Assembly: GCF_015776785.2 (NCBI RefSeq)
Contig: NZ_LFMD02000007.1
Span: 186,001 to 250,000 of the forward strand
Length of the DNA: 64,000 nt
Origin: Kitasatospora sp. SUK 42
GTDB taxonomy: Bacteria > Actinomycetota > Actinomycetes > Streptomycetales > Streptomycetaceae
Direction of reading: 5' to 3'
The notes under the pieces are model-generated. The model was not told the origin of the DNA. It searched no databases and saw only the letters and a list, made by a program, of their open reading frames with translations. Shown here one piece after another: positions 34,363 through 43,369 of the stretch. Position 1 is the first letter of the stretch; every line of letters begins with the position of its first letter. The position numbers and the translations under genes are program-made.

Positions 34363-35235
34363 ATGACCCACCGGCGTTGGTTCACACCCTGGCTGCTCGC
34401 CGGGCCCGCGATACTCTGGCTGGCCGTCTTCAACCTCTGGCCGGCCGTCAACACGGTGATCCTGTCCTTCACCAACGCCAAGCCCCTGGGCGGCGGGCAG
34501 TTCACCGGCCTGGAGAACTACGGCCGCCTGCTCGACGACGACCAGCTCGCCGACGCCCTGCTCAACAGCATCGTCTTCATGCTGGTCTGCCTCCCCCTGC
34601 TGACCGTCCTGCCGCTGCTGCTCGCCCTGCTCGTCCAGCGCAGGATCCCGGGCATCACCTTCTTCCGCACCGCGTTCTACACCCCGGTGATCGCCTCCGC
34701 CGTCGTGGTGGCGCTGATCTGGGGCTGGGTACTGGACGACCGGGGCCTGGTCAACGGCCTGCTCCAGCAGAGCGGCCTGACCGACTCCCCGGTCTCCTTC
34801 CTCACCGACCGCTGGCTGCTGCTGTTCAGCGCGATCGCCCTGACCGTCTGGAAGGGCCTCGGCTACTACATGGTCATCTACCTGTCCGCGCTCGCCAACG
34901 TCCCGCACGAGCTGCACGAGGCGGCGGCCGTGGACGGCGCCGGGCCGGTACGCCGGTTCTGGCACATCACCCTGCCCGGGGTGCGCCCGACCATGGTGCT
35001 GATCTCCGCCCTCATCTCGGTCAGCTCGCTGCGCGTCTTCTCCGAGCTGTACGTGCTCTCCAACGGCCAGGGCGGCCCCGGCGGCCGCGACATGTCCGTG
35101 GTGATGCTGATCCAGATGTACAGCCGCGGCTTCAATGGCCATCTGGGCTACGCCTCGGCGCTCAGCCTGCTGCTGTTCGTCATCACCCTCGGACCGATGC
35201 TGTTCCTGATGCGGCTGAACCGGAAGGCGGCCTGA
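34363..35235 (+). CDS. ABC sugar permease, MalF type
   Basis: A 290-residue inner-membrane permease with six hydrophobic segments, starting with LLAGPAILWLAVFNLWPAV. The cytoplasmic EAA loop reads ELHEAAAVDGAGPVRRFWHI, the contact for an ATPase. ATG 34363 has GGAAGG 8 bases upstream. No ATPase gene occurs in this operon. Streptomycete CUT1 systems usually share the ATPase MsiK, which should energise this importer too. The second permease follows 4 bases downstream. Confidence 0.93.
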   Translation: MTHRRWFTPWLLAGPAILWLAVFNLWPAVNTVILSFTNAKPLGGGQFTGLENYGRLLDDDQLADALLNSIVFMLVCLPLLTVLPLLLALLVQRRIPGITFFRTAFYTPVIASAVVVALIWGWVLDDRGLVNGLLQQSGLTDSPVSFLTDRWLLLFSAIALTVWKGLGYYMVIYLSALANVPHELHEAAAVDGAGPVRRFWHITLPGVRPTMVLISALISVSSLRVFSELYVLSNGQGGPGGRDMSVVMLIQMYSRGFNGHLGYASALSLLLFVITLGPMLFLMRLNRKAA

Positions 35236-35239
35236 CCCC

Positions 35240-36124
35240 GTGACCACCGTCCGCGAACCCGCGACCACCCGCCCCGCCAACGCCGCGAGGGGCTTCAACA
35301 CCCCCTCCCCCACCCAGACCGCCGGCCGCTACCTGCTCCTGGTGCTGGTGCTCCTCCTGGTCATCGGCCCGTTCCTGTGGCAGCTGTCCACCTCCCTCAA
35401 GGGGGCCACCGAGGACGTCTACACCCGCACCCCGAACTTCCTGCCCGACCAGCCCACGCTCGGCAACTACGGCACCGTCGCCGACACCATCCCGGTGTGG
35501 ACCTACGCCCTCAACTCGCTGATCGTGGCCGCCGTCTGCATCACCGGCAACGTGGTCGGCTGCACCCTGGCCGGCTACGCCCTCGCCCGGCTGCGCTTCC
35601 GCGGCGCCAAGCTCGTCCTCGGCCTGTTCCTCGCCACCCTGGTCCTGCCCGGCGAGGTCACCATCGTCTCGCAGTACGTGCTGGTGCGCGGCCTCGGCCT
35701 GGCCGACAGCCTGGCCGGCGTCGCCCTGCCCGGGGCGATCGCCATGCTCAACGTGCTGCTGATGCGCACCGCCTTCGCCGCCGTGCCGGTCGAACTCGAC
35801 CAGGCCGCGCTGGTCGACGGCGCCAACGTCTGGCAGCGGCTGTGGCACATCGGCCTGCCGAACGTGCGCGGCATGCTCAGCGTGATCGTCATCTTCACCT
35901 TCATCGGCGCCTGGGACGACTTCCTGTGGCCGCTGATCGTGCTCACCGACCCGCAGAAGTACACCCTCACCGTCGGGCTCCAGTACCTCAACGGCACCTT
36001 CTCCGCCAACCCCCGGCTGATCGCGGCCGGCACCATGATCGCCTTCCTGCCGATCGTCGTGGTGTTCGGCATCTGCCAGCGCTTCTTCTTCAAGGGCGTC
36101 GAGGAGGGAGCCGTCAAGGGCTGA
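35240..36124 (+). CDS. ABC sugar permease, MalG type
   Basis: A 294-residue partner permease that starts at GTG 35240, 4 bases after the MalF-type gene. It has six membrane segments (first LLLVLVLLLVIGPFLWQL) and the EAA loop as ELDQAALVDGANVWQRLWHIGLP. The N-terminus has about 30 polar residues rich in Thr, Pro and Asn. It forms the membrane channel with the MalF-type protein for import of the glycan. Confidence 0.93.
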   Translation: MTTVREPATTRPANAARGFNTPSPTQTAGRYLLLVLVLLLVIGPFLWQLSTSLKGATEDVYTRTPNFLPDQPTLGNYGTVADTIPVWTYALNSLIVAAVCITGNVVGCTLAGYALARLRFRGAKLVLGLFLATLVLPGEVTIVSQYVLVRGLGLADSLAGVALPGAIAMLNVLLMRTAFAAVPVELDQAALVDGANVWQRLWHIGLPNVRGMLSVIVIFTFIGAWDDFLWPLIVLTDPQKYTLTVGLQYLNGTFSANPRLIAAGTMIAFLPIVVVFGICQRFFFKGVEEGAVKG

Positions 36125-36134
36125 GCCCTTTCCG

Positions 36135-36154
36135 ACGGGCGGTCCACCGCCCGT
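36135..36154 (+). other. Intercistronic hairpin between permease and GH5 gene
   Basis: The inverted repeat ACGGGCGGT / ACCGCCCGT has a tight loop. It could stabilise the upstream transporter message or lower read-through into the enzyme genes; the sequence alone does not decide. Confidence 0.45.
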
Positions 36155-36183
36155 ACGCCCCACACCAGTTGAGGAAGCTCCCC

Positions 36184-37440
36184 GTGACCACCACCCCCCG
36201 CTTCGGCGTCAACTACACCCCCAGCGCCGGCTGGTTCCACCACTGGCTCGACTTCGACCTCGACGCCGTACGCGCCGACTTCGACTCCATCGCCGCCCTC
36301 GGCCTGGACCACGTCCGGGTCTTCCCGCTCTGGCCGCTGTTCCAGCCCAACCGCACCCTGATCCGCCCGCGCGCCGTCGAGCAGCTCACCGCCCTGGTGG
36401 ACGCGGCCGGCGAGCGCGGGCTGGACGTCGCGGTGGACGGGTTGCAGGGCCACCTGTCGAGCTTCGACTTCCTGCCGTCCTGGACCCAGACCTGGCACCG
36501 GCGGAACATCTTCACCGACCCCGAGGTCCTCGACGGCCAGGCCGCCTACCTGCGCACCCTGGCCGGGGCGCTGCGCGAGCGGCCGAACTTCCTCGGGATG
36601 ACGCTCGGCAACGAGATCAACCAGTTCTCCGGCGCCCCGCACCCCGACCCGGACCGGATCACCCCCGCCGAGGCGGAGGCCTGGCTGCGCAGGATGCTCG
36701 CCGCCTGCGAGCAGGGCGCGCCGGGCCGGCTGCACCTGCACGCCTCCTACGACGCCGCCTGGTACCTGGACGAACACCCGTTCACGCCCTGGCACTCGGC
36801 CCGGATCGGCGCCGCCACCGCCGTGCACTCCTGGGTGTTCAACGGCACCGCCCAGCGCTACGGGGCCCACTCCACCGCCACCGCCCAGCACGCCGCCTAC
36901 CTGGTCGAGCTGTCCAAGGCCTGGGCGGACGACCCGGCCCGACCGGTCTGGTTGCAGGAGGTGGGCGCGCCCGCCCCGCACATCACCGCCGAGGACGCGG
37001 CCCGGTTCACCGGCGCCACCGTGGAGGCCGCGCTGGACTGCCCGGACCTGTGGGGCGTCACCTGGTGGTGCTCGCACGACGTGGACCGCTCCCTCGCCGA
37101 CTTCCCCGAACTGGAGTACAGCCTCGGCCTGTTGACCACCGACCGGAAGGTCAAGCCGGCCGGCGCCCGGCTCGCCGAGGCCGCCGCCGAGGCCCGCCGA
37201 TCCTGGCGGCCGCCGAAGCCGCGCACCACCGCCGTGGTGGTGGCCACCGGCGACGAGACGACCTCACCGCACCGCTCGGTCTGCGGGCCCGGCGGCCCGG
37301 TGTACGAGGCCTTCATGCGCCTCGCCGAGGACGGCGCCCGCCCCACCACCGTGCTCGCCGAGCGCGCGGACGACCAGGCGCACCTGGCCGCGCGCGGCAT
37401 CACCGAGGTGGTCCGCCCCGACGACGTACGTTCCCTCTGA
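36184..37440 (+). CDS. GH5 beta-mannosidase-like enzyme (GH5_18-like)
   Basis: A 418-residue barrel enzyme without a signal peptide, hence cytoplasmic. It begins FGVNYTPSAGWFHHW. The acid/base motif is LGNEINQF (Glu144) and the nucleophile is in VWLQEVGAP (Glu259), the paired glutamates of clan GH-A family 5. The lead sequence resembles subfamily GH5_18, whose Bifidobacterium members cleave Man-beta-1,4-GlcNAc from the N-glycan core. That fits the GH85 and GH38 neighbours. GTG 36184 has GAGGAAG 6 bases upstream. The subfamily is recalled from pattern and context, not computed. Confidence 0.82.
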   Translation: MTTTPRFGVNYTPSAGWFHHWLDFDLDAVRADFDSIAALGLDHVRVFPLWPLFQPNRTLIRPRAVEQLTALVDAAGERGLDVAVDGLQGHLSSFDFLPSWTQTWHRRNIFTDPEVLDGQAAYLRTLAGALRERPNFLGMTLGNEINQFSGAPHPDPDRITPAEAEAWLRRMLAACEQGAPGRLHLHASYDAAWYLDEHPFTPWHSARIGAATAVHSWVFNGTAQRYGAHSTATAQHAAYLVELSKAWADDPARPVWLQEVGAPAPHITAEDAARFTGATVEAALDCPDLWGVTWWCSHDVDRSLADFPELEYSLGLLTTDRKVKPAGARLAEAAAEARRSWRPPKPRTTAVVVATGDETTSPHRSVCGPGGPVYEAFMRLAEDGARPTTVLAERADDQAHLAARGITEVVRPDDVRSL

Positions 37441-37471
37441 CCGTTCCCCGCACGCAACGGAGCCTGCCGAC

Positions 37472-40400
37472 ATGCACGATGACCGCACCCTCGTCGAGTC
37501 CCGCCTCAAGCGCGTCCTGGAGGAGCGCATCCTCCCGGCGGTCTACCCCGAGTCCGTCCCGCTGGAGGTCGGCATCTGGACCGCCCCCGGCGAGCCCGTC
37601 CCGGTCGCCGAGGGCCTGGCCACGCCGCGCGTGCCGATCTCGGTCGGCGACGCCTGGGGCGCGCCCTGGAGCACCAGCTGGCTGACCGTGACCGGCACCG
37701 TGCCGAAGGAGTGGGCCGGGCGCACGGTCGAGGCGCTGATCGACCTCGGCTTCGACGCCAACATGCCCGGCTTCCAGTGCGAGGGCCTGGTCTACCGCCC
37801 GGACGGCAGCCCGGTGAAGGGCCTCAACCCGCGCAACCAGTGGGTGCGGATCGCCGCCCCGGCGGCCGGCGGCGAGCAGGTGGAGCTGCACGTCGAGGCG
37901 GCCGCCAACCCGGTCATCCTGGACTACCACCCCTTCCTGCCCACCGAGCTGGGCGACAAGGAGACGGCCGGCGACCGGCCGCAGTACAAGCTGGCCCGGA
38001 TGGACCTCGCCGTCTTCGACGAGACCGTCTGGCAGCTGTCGCTGGACCTGGAGGTGCTCGGCGAGCTGATGGCCGAGCTGCCGGTGGACGGCCCCCGCCG
38101 CTGGGAGGTCCTGCGCGCGGTCGAGCGCTCGCTCGACGCGATCGACCTCCAGGACGTCAACGGGACGGCCGCGGCGGCCCGTTCGGAGCTGGCCGGGGTA
38201 CTGGCCGCGCCCGCCGTGCCGTCCGCGCACCGGATCAGCGCGATCGGCCACGCGCACATCGACTCCGCCTGGCTCTGGCCGCTGCGCGAGACCGTCCGCA
38301 AGGTGGCCCGCACCACCGCCAACATGACCGCGCTGCTGGAGGACGAGCCGGACTTCCTCTACACCATGTCCCAGGCGCAGCAGTACGCCTGGATCAAGGA
38401 GCACCGCCCCGAGGTGTACGCCCGGGTGCGCAAGGCGGTGGCCGAGGGGCGGTTCGTCCCGGCCGGCGGCATGTGGGTCGAGTCGGACACCAACATGCCG
38501 AGCTCGGAGGCGATGGCCCGGCAGTTCGTGCACGGCAAGCGGTTCTTCCTGGAGGAGTTCGGGGTCGAGAACCACGAGGCCTGGCTGCCGGACACCTTCG
38601 GCTTCACCGGCGGCCTGCCGCAGATCATCCGCAACGCCGGCTCCAAGTGGCTGCTGACGCAGAAGATCTCGTGGAGCCAGGTCAACCGGTTCCCGCACCA
38701 CACCTTCCTCTGGGAGGGCATCGACGGCACCCGGATCTTCACCCACTTCCCGCCCGTGGACACCTACAACTGCTCGATGAAGGGCAGCGAGATCGCCCAC
38801 GCGGCACGGAACTTCAAGGACAAGGGGGTCGCCCGGCACTCGCTCGCCCCGACCGGCTGGGGCGACGGCGGCGGCGGCACGACGCGCGAGATGGTCGCCA
38901 AGGCGGCCCGGATGAGGGACCTGGAGGGCTCGGCCACCGTCCGCTGGGAGAAGCCCGCCGAGTTCTTCGCCAAGGCCGAGGCCGAGTACCCGAACCCGCC
39001 GGTCTGGGTCGGCGAGCTCTACCTGGAGCTGCACCGGGCGACCCTCACCAGCCAGGCGAAGACCAAGCAGGGCAACCGGCGCAGCGAGAACCTGCTGCGT
39101 GAGGCCGAACTCTGGTGTGCCACCGCCGCGTTGCGCACCGGCGCCGCGTACCCGTACGAGCAGCTGGACCGGATCTGGAAGACCGTGCTGCTGCACCAGT
39201 TCCACGACATCCTGCCCGGCTCCTCGATCGCCTGGGTGCACCGCGAGGCCGAGGCGACGTACGCGGCGCTGGCGGAGGAGCTGGAGGGGCTGATCGGCGC
39301 GGCCCAGCGGGCGCTGGCCGGGGAGGCCGGGGGCGGGCGCGAGCTGGTGTTCAACTCGGCGCCGCACGCGCGCTCGGCCGTCCCGGCGGGCGGGGCCTCG
39401 GTGGCCGTCCTGAGCGGTGTCGGCTGCGAGGCCGTCGAGCGGCCGGAGGGCGGCTTCACGCTGCGCAACGGCCTGCTGGAGGTCGTGGTGGACGCCGAGG
39501 GCCTGGTCGCCTCGCTGGTCGAGCTCGCGAGCGGCCGGGAGACCGTCGCCCCCGGCGGCCGCGCCAACCTGCTCCAGCTGCACCCCGACTTCCCCAACAT
39601 GTGGGACGCCTGGGACGTCGACCAGTTCTACCGCAACACCGTCACCGACCTGACCGGTGTCGACTCGCTGACCGCCGCCAGCACCCCGGACGCGGCCTCG
39701 GTGCGGATCGCCCGTTCCTTCGGCTCCTCCACCGTGGTGCAGACGCTGACCCTGCGGGTGGGCGAGCGGCGGCTCGACATCGACACCGAGGTCGACTGGC
39801 ACGAGACCGAGAAGTTCCTCAAGGCCGCGTTCCCGCTGGACATCCACACCGAGCGCTACGCCGCCGAGACCCAGTTCGGCCACCTCTACCGGCCCACCCA
39901 CACCAACACCAGCTGGGACGCCGCCAAGTTCGAGGCCTGCAACCACCGCTTCGTCCACCTCGACGAGCCCGGCTGGGGCGTCGCCCTGGTCACGGCCTCC
40001 ACCTACGGCCACGACGTCACCCGCACGGTGCGCGACGGCGACGGCGGCACCACCACCACGGTCCGCTTCTCGCTGCTGCGTGCCCCGCGCTTCCCCGACC
40101 CGAAGACGGACCAGGGCCTGCACCGCTTCCGGCACGCCCTGGTCCCGGGCGCGGCGATCGCCGACGCCGTCCGCGAGGGCTACCGGATCGGCCTGCCCGA
40201 GCGGCGCGTCACCGGCAGCGCGGAGGCGGTCGCGCCGCTGGTCGAGGTGGACGACGAGGCGCTGGTGGTCAGCGCGGTCAAGCTGGCCGACGACCGCAGC
40301 GGCGACCTGATCGTCCGGGTCTACGAGGCGGGCGGCGGCCGTGCCCGGGGCCGGCTGACCACGTCGTTCCCGCTGGCCGGCGCCGTCCCCTGCGACCTGC

Positions 40401-40513
40401 TGGAACGGCCCTGGGACGGCACCCGCGGCGAGGTCGCCGTGGAGGACGGCGCGGTGCGGCTGGCGCTGCGGCCGTTCGAGCTGGTGACCCTGCGGCTCAG
40501 CGCGGCCCGCTGA
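37472..40513 (+). CDS. GH38 alpha-mannosidase, 1013 aa
   Basis: This is the common bacterial GH38 type. The zinc motif is GHAHIDSAWLWPLRE (His262, Asp264) and the nucleophile motif WLPDTFGFTGGLPQI (Asp374). HQFHDILPGSSI supplies the further zinc-binding His region. The N-terminal 240 residues are the usual beta domain and the C-terminal 350 the all-beta part. There is no signal peptide. It probably removes alpha-linked mannose from imported high-mannose glycans, with a linkage preference different from the large GH38 encoded at 24818-28999. ATG 37472 has GGAG upstream. Confidence 0.94.
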   Translation: MHDDRTLVESRLKRVLEERILPAVYPESVPLEVGIWTAPGEPVPVAEGLATPRVPISVGDAWGAPWSTSWLTVTGTVPKEWAGRTVEALIDLGFDANMPGFQCEGLVYRPDGSPVKGLNPRNQWVRIAAPAAGGEQVELHVEAAANPVILDYHPFLPTELGDKETAGDRPQYKLARMDLAVFDETVWQLSLDLEVLGELMAELPVDGPRRWEVLRAVERSLDAIDLQDVNGTAAAARSELAGVLAAPAVPSAHRISAIGHAHIDSAWLWPLRETVRKVARTTANMTALLEDEPDFLYTMSQAQQYAWIKEHRPEVYARVRKAVAEGRFVPAGGMWVESDTNMPSSEAMARQFVHGKRFFLEEFGVENHEAWLPDTFGFTGGLPQIIRNAGSKWLLTQKISWSQVNRFPHHTFLWEGIDGTRIFTHFPPVDTYNCSMKGSEIAHAARNFKDKGVARHSLAPTGWGDGGGGTTREMVAKAARMRDLEGSATVRWEKPAEFFAKAEAEYPNPPVWVGELYLELHRATLTSQAKTKQGNRRSENLLREAELWCATAALRTGAAYPYEQLDRIWKTVLLHQFHDILPGSSIAWVHREAEATYAALAEELEGLIGAAQRALAGEAGGGRELVFNSAPHARSAVPAGGASVAVLSGVGCEAVERPEGGFTLRNGLLEVVVDAEGLVASLVELASGRETVAPGGRANLLQLHPDFPNMWDAWDVDQFYRNTVTDLTGVDSLTAASTPDAASVRIARSFGSSTVVQTLTLRVGERRLDIDTEVDWHETEKFLKAAFPLDIHTERYAAETQFGHLYRPTHTNTSWDAAKFEACNHRFVHLDEPGWGVALVTASTYGHDVTRTVRDGDGGTTTTVRFSLLRAPRFPDPKTDQGLHRFRHALVPGAAIADAVREGYRIGLPERRVTGSAEAVAPLVEVDDEALVVSAVKLADDRSGDLIVRVYEAGGGRARGRLTTSFPLAGAVPCDLLERPWDGTRGEVAVEDGAVRLALRPFELVTLRLSAAR

Positions 40514-40545
40514 CCCGCTCAGCCGTCAGTCCCCGTACGCTGTGC

Positions 40546-40575
40546 GGCGCCCCGGCCTCCCGCGGCCGGGGCGCC
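40546..40575. terminator. 12-bp hairpin between GH38 and ROK kinase genes
   Basis: The perfect stem GGCGCCCCGGCC / GGCCGGGGCGCC with loop TCCCGC ends 26 bases before the ROK start. It can terminate part of the transcription or protect the upstream message, so kinase and isomerase may be expressed less than the catabolic genes. Confidence 0.7.
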
Positions 40576-40601
40576 GCCCCTCCCACCCTCTGGAGTCCAC
40601 C

Positions 40602-41534
40602 GTGTCCGCAACCGCCCTGTTCGCCGCCCTCGACATCGGCGGCACCAAGATCGCCGGGGCGCTGGTCGACGGCGACGGACGGATGCTGCACCGGCTCCAA
40701 CTGCCGACCCCGGCCCGGGAGCCGGGCGCGGCCGTGCTGGCGGTCGTGCACCGGGTGCTGGACCGTCTCGCCGGGACGGCCGACTGGGCCGCCGTGACGG
40801 CCGTCGGGATCGGCAGCGCCGGCCCGGTCGACCTCGCCGGCGGCACCGTCAGCCCGGTCAACATCCCCGGCTGGCGCGGCTTCCCGCTGGTCGCCGAGAT
40901 CGCCGCGCACCCGTCGGTGGCCGCCCGCGCGCTGCCCGTCCGCCTCGCCGGGGACGGCGTGGCGATGGCCGCCGCCGAGCACTGGCAGGGCGCGGCCCGG
41001 GGCGCCGACAACGCGCTCTGCCTGGTCGTGTCCACCGGTGTCGGCGCCGGGCTGGTGCTCGACGGCGCCGTCCGGCCGGGCCCCAGCGGCAACGCCGGGC
41101 ACCTCGGCCACATCACCGTCGACCTGGACGGCGAGCCCTGCCCGTGCGGCTCGCGCGGCTGCCTGGAGGGCCTGGCCAGCGGCCCCGCGATCGCCCGGCG
41201 GGCGCTCGCCGAGGGGTGGCGGCCGCCCGGCGAGGACCGCACCGCCCGCGCCGTCGCCGCCTCGGCCGCGGCGGGCGACCCGGTCGCGCTGGCCTCCTTC
41301 GACCGCGCCGCCCAGGCGCTGGCCGCCGGGATCGCCGCCACGGCCGCCCTGGTCGACCTCGGCCGGGTGGTGGTCGGCGGCGGCGTCGCCACCGCCGGGG
41401 AGGTGCTGTTCGCGCCGCTCGCCCGCCACCTGGACCGCTACGCCGCCCTCTCGTACCTCCGCGGCCTGGACGTGCGCCGCGCCGAACTCGGCACCGACGC
41501 CGGGCTGATCGGCGCGGCCGCGCTCTGCCGCTGA
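40602..41534 (+). CDS. ROK-family sugar kinase
   Basis: A 310-residue ROK kinase. The ATP motif is ALDIGGTKIAGALVD, the second phosphate motif LVVSTGVGAGLVLDG, and the zinc motif GHLGHITVDLDG followed by CPCGSRGCLEG (His plus three Cys). It lacks an N-terminal helix-turn-helix, so it is an enzyme and not a ROK repressor. Substrate choice among mannose, GlcNAc and glucose is not visible in sequence; the pathway requires kinase activity on mannose and/or GlcNAc. GTG 40602 has GGAG 7 bases upstream. manA follows 24 bases later. Confidence 0.92.
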   Translation: MSATALFAALDIGGTKIAGALVDGDGRMLHRLQLPTPAREPGAAVLAVVHRVLDRLAGTADWAAVTAVGIGSAGPVDLAGGTVSPVNIPGWRGFPLVAEIAAHPSVAARALPVRLAGDGVAMAAAEHWQGAARGADNALCLVVSTGVGAGLVLDGAVRPGPSGNAGHLGHITVDLDGEPCPCGSRGCLEGLASGPAIARRALAEGWRPPGEDRTARAVAASAAAGDPVALASFDRAAQALAAGIAATAALVDLGRVVVGGGVATAGEVLFAPLARHLDRYAALSYLRGLDVRRAELGTDAGLIGAAALCR

Positions 41535-41558
41535 CCTCCTCGTTCGGAGACCACCCGC

Positions 41559-42740
41559 ATGCCGCCCTACGCCCTGCTCCACAACCCGGTCCGCCACTAC
41601 GCCTGGGGCTCCCCCACCGCCATCCCCGCGCTCACCGGCACCGAGCCCGACGGCACCCCGCAGGCCGAACTGTGGATGGGCGCCCACCCCTCGGCGCCGT
41701 CCCTCGTGAACGGCCGGCCGCTCGACGAGCTGATCGCCGGCGATCCCGAGGGCCTGCTCGGGCCGGACACCGTACGGCGGTTCGGCCCGGCGCTGCCGTT
41801 CCTGTTCAAGGTGCTGGCCGCCGACCGGGCGCTCTCCCTCCAGGTCCACCCGACCCGCGCCCAGGCGGCGGCCGGGTACGCGAGCGAGCAGGCCCGGGGA
41901 ATCCCGTTGGACGCCCCGGAGCGGGTGTTCAAGGACCGCGAGCACAAGCCCGAACTGCTGTGCGCACTCGGCGACTTCGAGGCGCTCTGCGGTTTCCGCC
42001 CGCCCGCCGGGACCGCCCGGCTGCTGGACGCCCTCGGCGTGCTCGCCCCCTGGGCGCGGGCGCTGCGCTCCCGGCCCGCCGCCGAGGTGCTGCCCGAGCT
42101 GCTGCGGCGCGCCCTGGAGGACGACGCATCCCAACTCGCCACCGTCACCGAGTCCCTGCGGCGCGCCGCGGCCGGCGGCGGACCGTACGCCCAGGTCTGC
42201 GCCGGCTACGCCCGGGCCGCCGAGGAGTACCCCGGCGACCCCGGCCTGCTGGCCGCGCTGCTGCTCAACCACGTGCGGCTCACCGCCGGGCAGGCGCTGT
42301 ACCTGGACGCCGGGGTGCCGCACGCCTACCTCCGGGGCGTGGCCGTGGAGTTGATGGCCAACTCGGACAACGTGCTGCGCTGCGGGCTGACCGCCAAGCA
42401 CGTCGACGTGGACGGCCTGCTGGCGGTCACGTCCTTCCGCGCCGCCGAGCCGGATGTGCTCGGCGCGCGCCCGATCGACCGCGTAGAGGCCGAATTCCCC
42501 TCCCCCGCCGAGGAGTTCCGGCTCTCCCGGCTGCGCCCGGGCGACACCCCGAGCCGGGTCGAACTGCCCACCCCGCAGATCCTGCTCTGCGTCGCGGGCC
42601 GGGCCCGGCTGCGCGCACCCGGCCACCCGGACCTCGACCTGCCCTCGGGCACCTCCGCCTACCTGCGCCCGGGCGCCGGGCCGGTCGAGTTGACCGGCCC
42701 GGGCGCGGAGCTGTTCCGGGCCACCACCGGCGGGCGGTGA
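41559..42740 (+). CDS. manA: Mannose-6-phosphate isomerase, class I
   Basis: A 393-residue type I phosphomannose isomerase, which interconverts mannose 6-phosphate and fructose 6-phosphate with zinc. Visible motifs are LQVHPTRAQA (zinc His), EHKPELLCAL (Glu/His ligands), AGVPHAYLRG and ANSDNVLRCGLTAKHVD, the family signature. It is the last gene of the rightward operon and the entry point of mannose into glycolysis. Streptomycetes also have a cell-wall-linked manA elsewhere, so this is probably a dedicated catabolic copy. Confidence 0.94.
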   Translation: MPPYALLHNPVRHYAWGSPTAIPALTGTEPDGTPQAELWMGAHPSAPSLVNGRPLDELIAGDPEGLLGPDTVRRFGPALPFLFKVLAADRALSLQVHPTRAQAAAGYASEQARGIPLDAPERVFKDREHKPELLCALGDFEALCGFRPPAGTARLLDALGVLAPWARALRSRPAAEVLPELLRRALEDDASQLATVTESLRRAAAGGGPYAQVCAGYARAAEEYPGDPGLLAALLLNHVRLTAGQALYLDAGVPHAYLRGVAVELMANSDNVLRCGLTAKHVDVDGLLAVTSFRAAEPDVLGARPIDRVEAEFPSPAEEFRLSRLRPGDTPSRVELPTPQILLCVAGRARLRAPGHPDLDLPSGTSAYLRPGAGPVELTGPGAELFRATTGGR

Positions 42741-42768
42741 CCGGCACGGACGGGCGGCGACGGGCTCA

Positions 42769-42804
42769 GCCGGCTCAGGCGGGCGGTTGCCGGCTCAGGC
42801 GGGC
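42769..42804. repeat. 20-bp tandem repeat spanning a stop codon
   Basis: GCCGGCTCAGGCGGGC occurs at 42769 and again at 42789. The stop codon of the leftward DUF2267 gene (42795-42797) lies in the gene-proximal copy; the extra copy is downstream of it. Confidence 0.75.
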
Positions 42805-43190
42805 AGGGGGTGGCCGAAGAGCAGGTCGTAGCCGTCCGGGAGCTGCTCGACCACCCGGTCGATCAGCTCCGCCGGGACGAGGTCGGCCACGGAGCTGAAC
42901 ACCGCCCCGATGTCCCACTGCGCGGTCGCCGGCGTCGCCCCGTCGATCCAGCCGACCACGGCCGTCACGAAGCGCTCGGCGGTCAGCGGCTCGGCGGCCG
43001 GCTCCGCGTCCCGCAGCAGCGTCGCGTACATCCCGGGCAGCGAGTCGGCGAGTTCGAACCGCTCGGCGCCCACCAGGTGCTCGCCGAGCAGGGCGAGCAC
43101 CACCCGGGCGGCGTGGTCCGCCTCCGCCTCGCCCCGGTACTCCCCGCGTTCCATGACACGGGCGAGGAAGTCCTCCCAGGAGATGGTCAT
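42795..43190 (-). CDS. DUF2267 domain protein, 131 aa
   Basis: ATG 43190 has an excellent GAAGGAGG site. The product is a helical cytoplasmic protein (WEDFLARVMERGEY, ADHAARVVLALLGEHL, ELADSLPGMYATLLRD, ERFVTAVV), then VFSSVADLVPAELIDRVVEQLP, the standard DUF2267 pattern. Members of this family are found in stress-related operons, with no known activity. Here it is convergent with manA and not part of the sugar operon. Confidence 0.85.
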   Translation of the reverse strand: MTISWEDFLARVMERGEYRGEAEADHAARVVLALLGEHLVGAERFELADSLPGMYATLLRDAEPAAEPLTAERFVTAVVGWIDGATPATAQWDIGAVFSSVADLVPAELIDRVVEQLPDGYDLLFGHPLPA

Positions 43191-43369
43191 CGAGTCCTCC
43201 TTCCGGTCGGCGGGATCGGCCGGACCGTCGGCGGGCGATGCTCACTGGAGGCCGCTCCGTGGGGCTGGTCCCATCGCGGTCGGTGACCGCCGGGGGACGT
43301 ACCGGTTCCCGTGCTGCTCAGCGTACTGCGACCGGGCCGGGGCGAAGCCCGCCGATCGGCCGGGATCCG

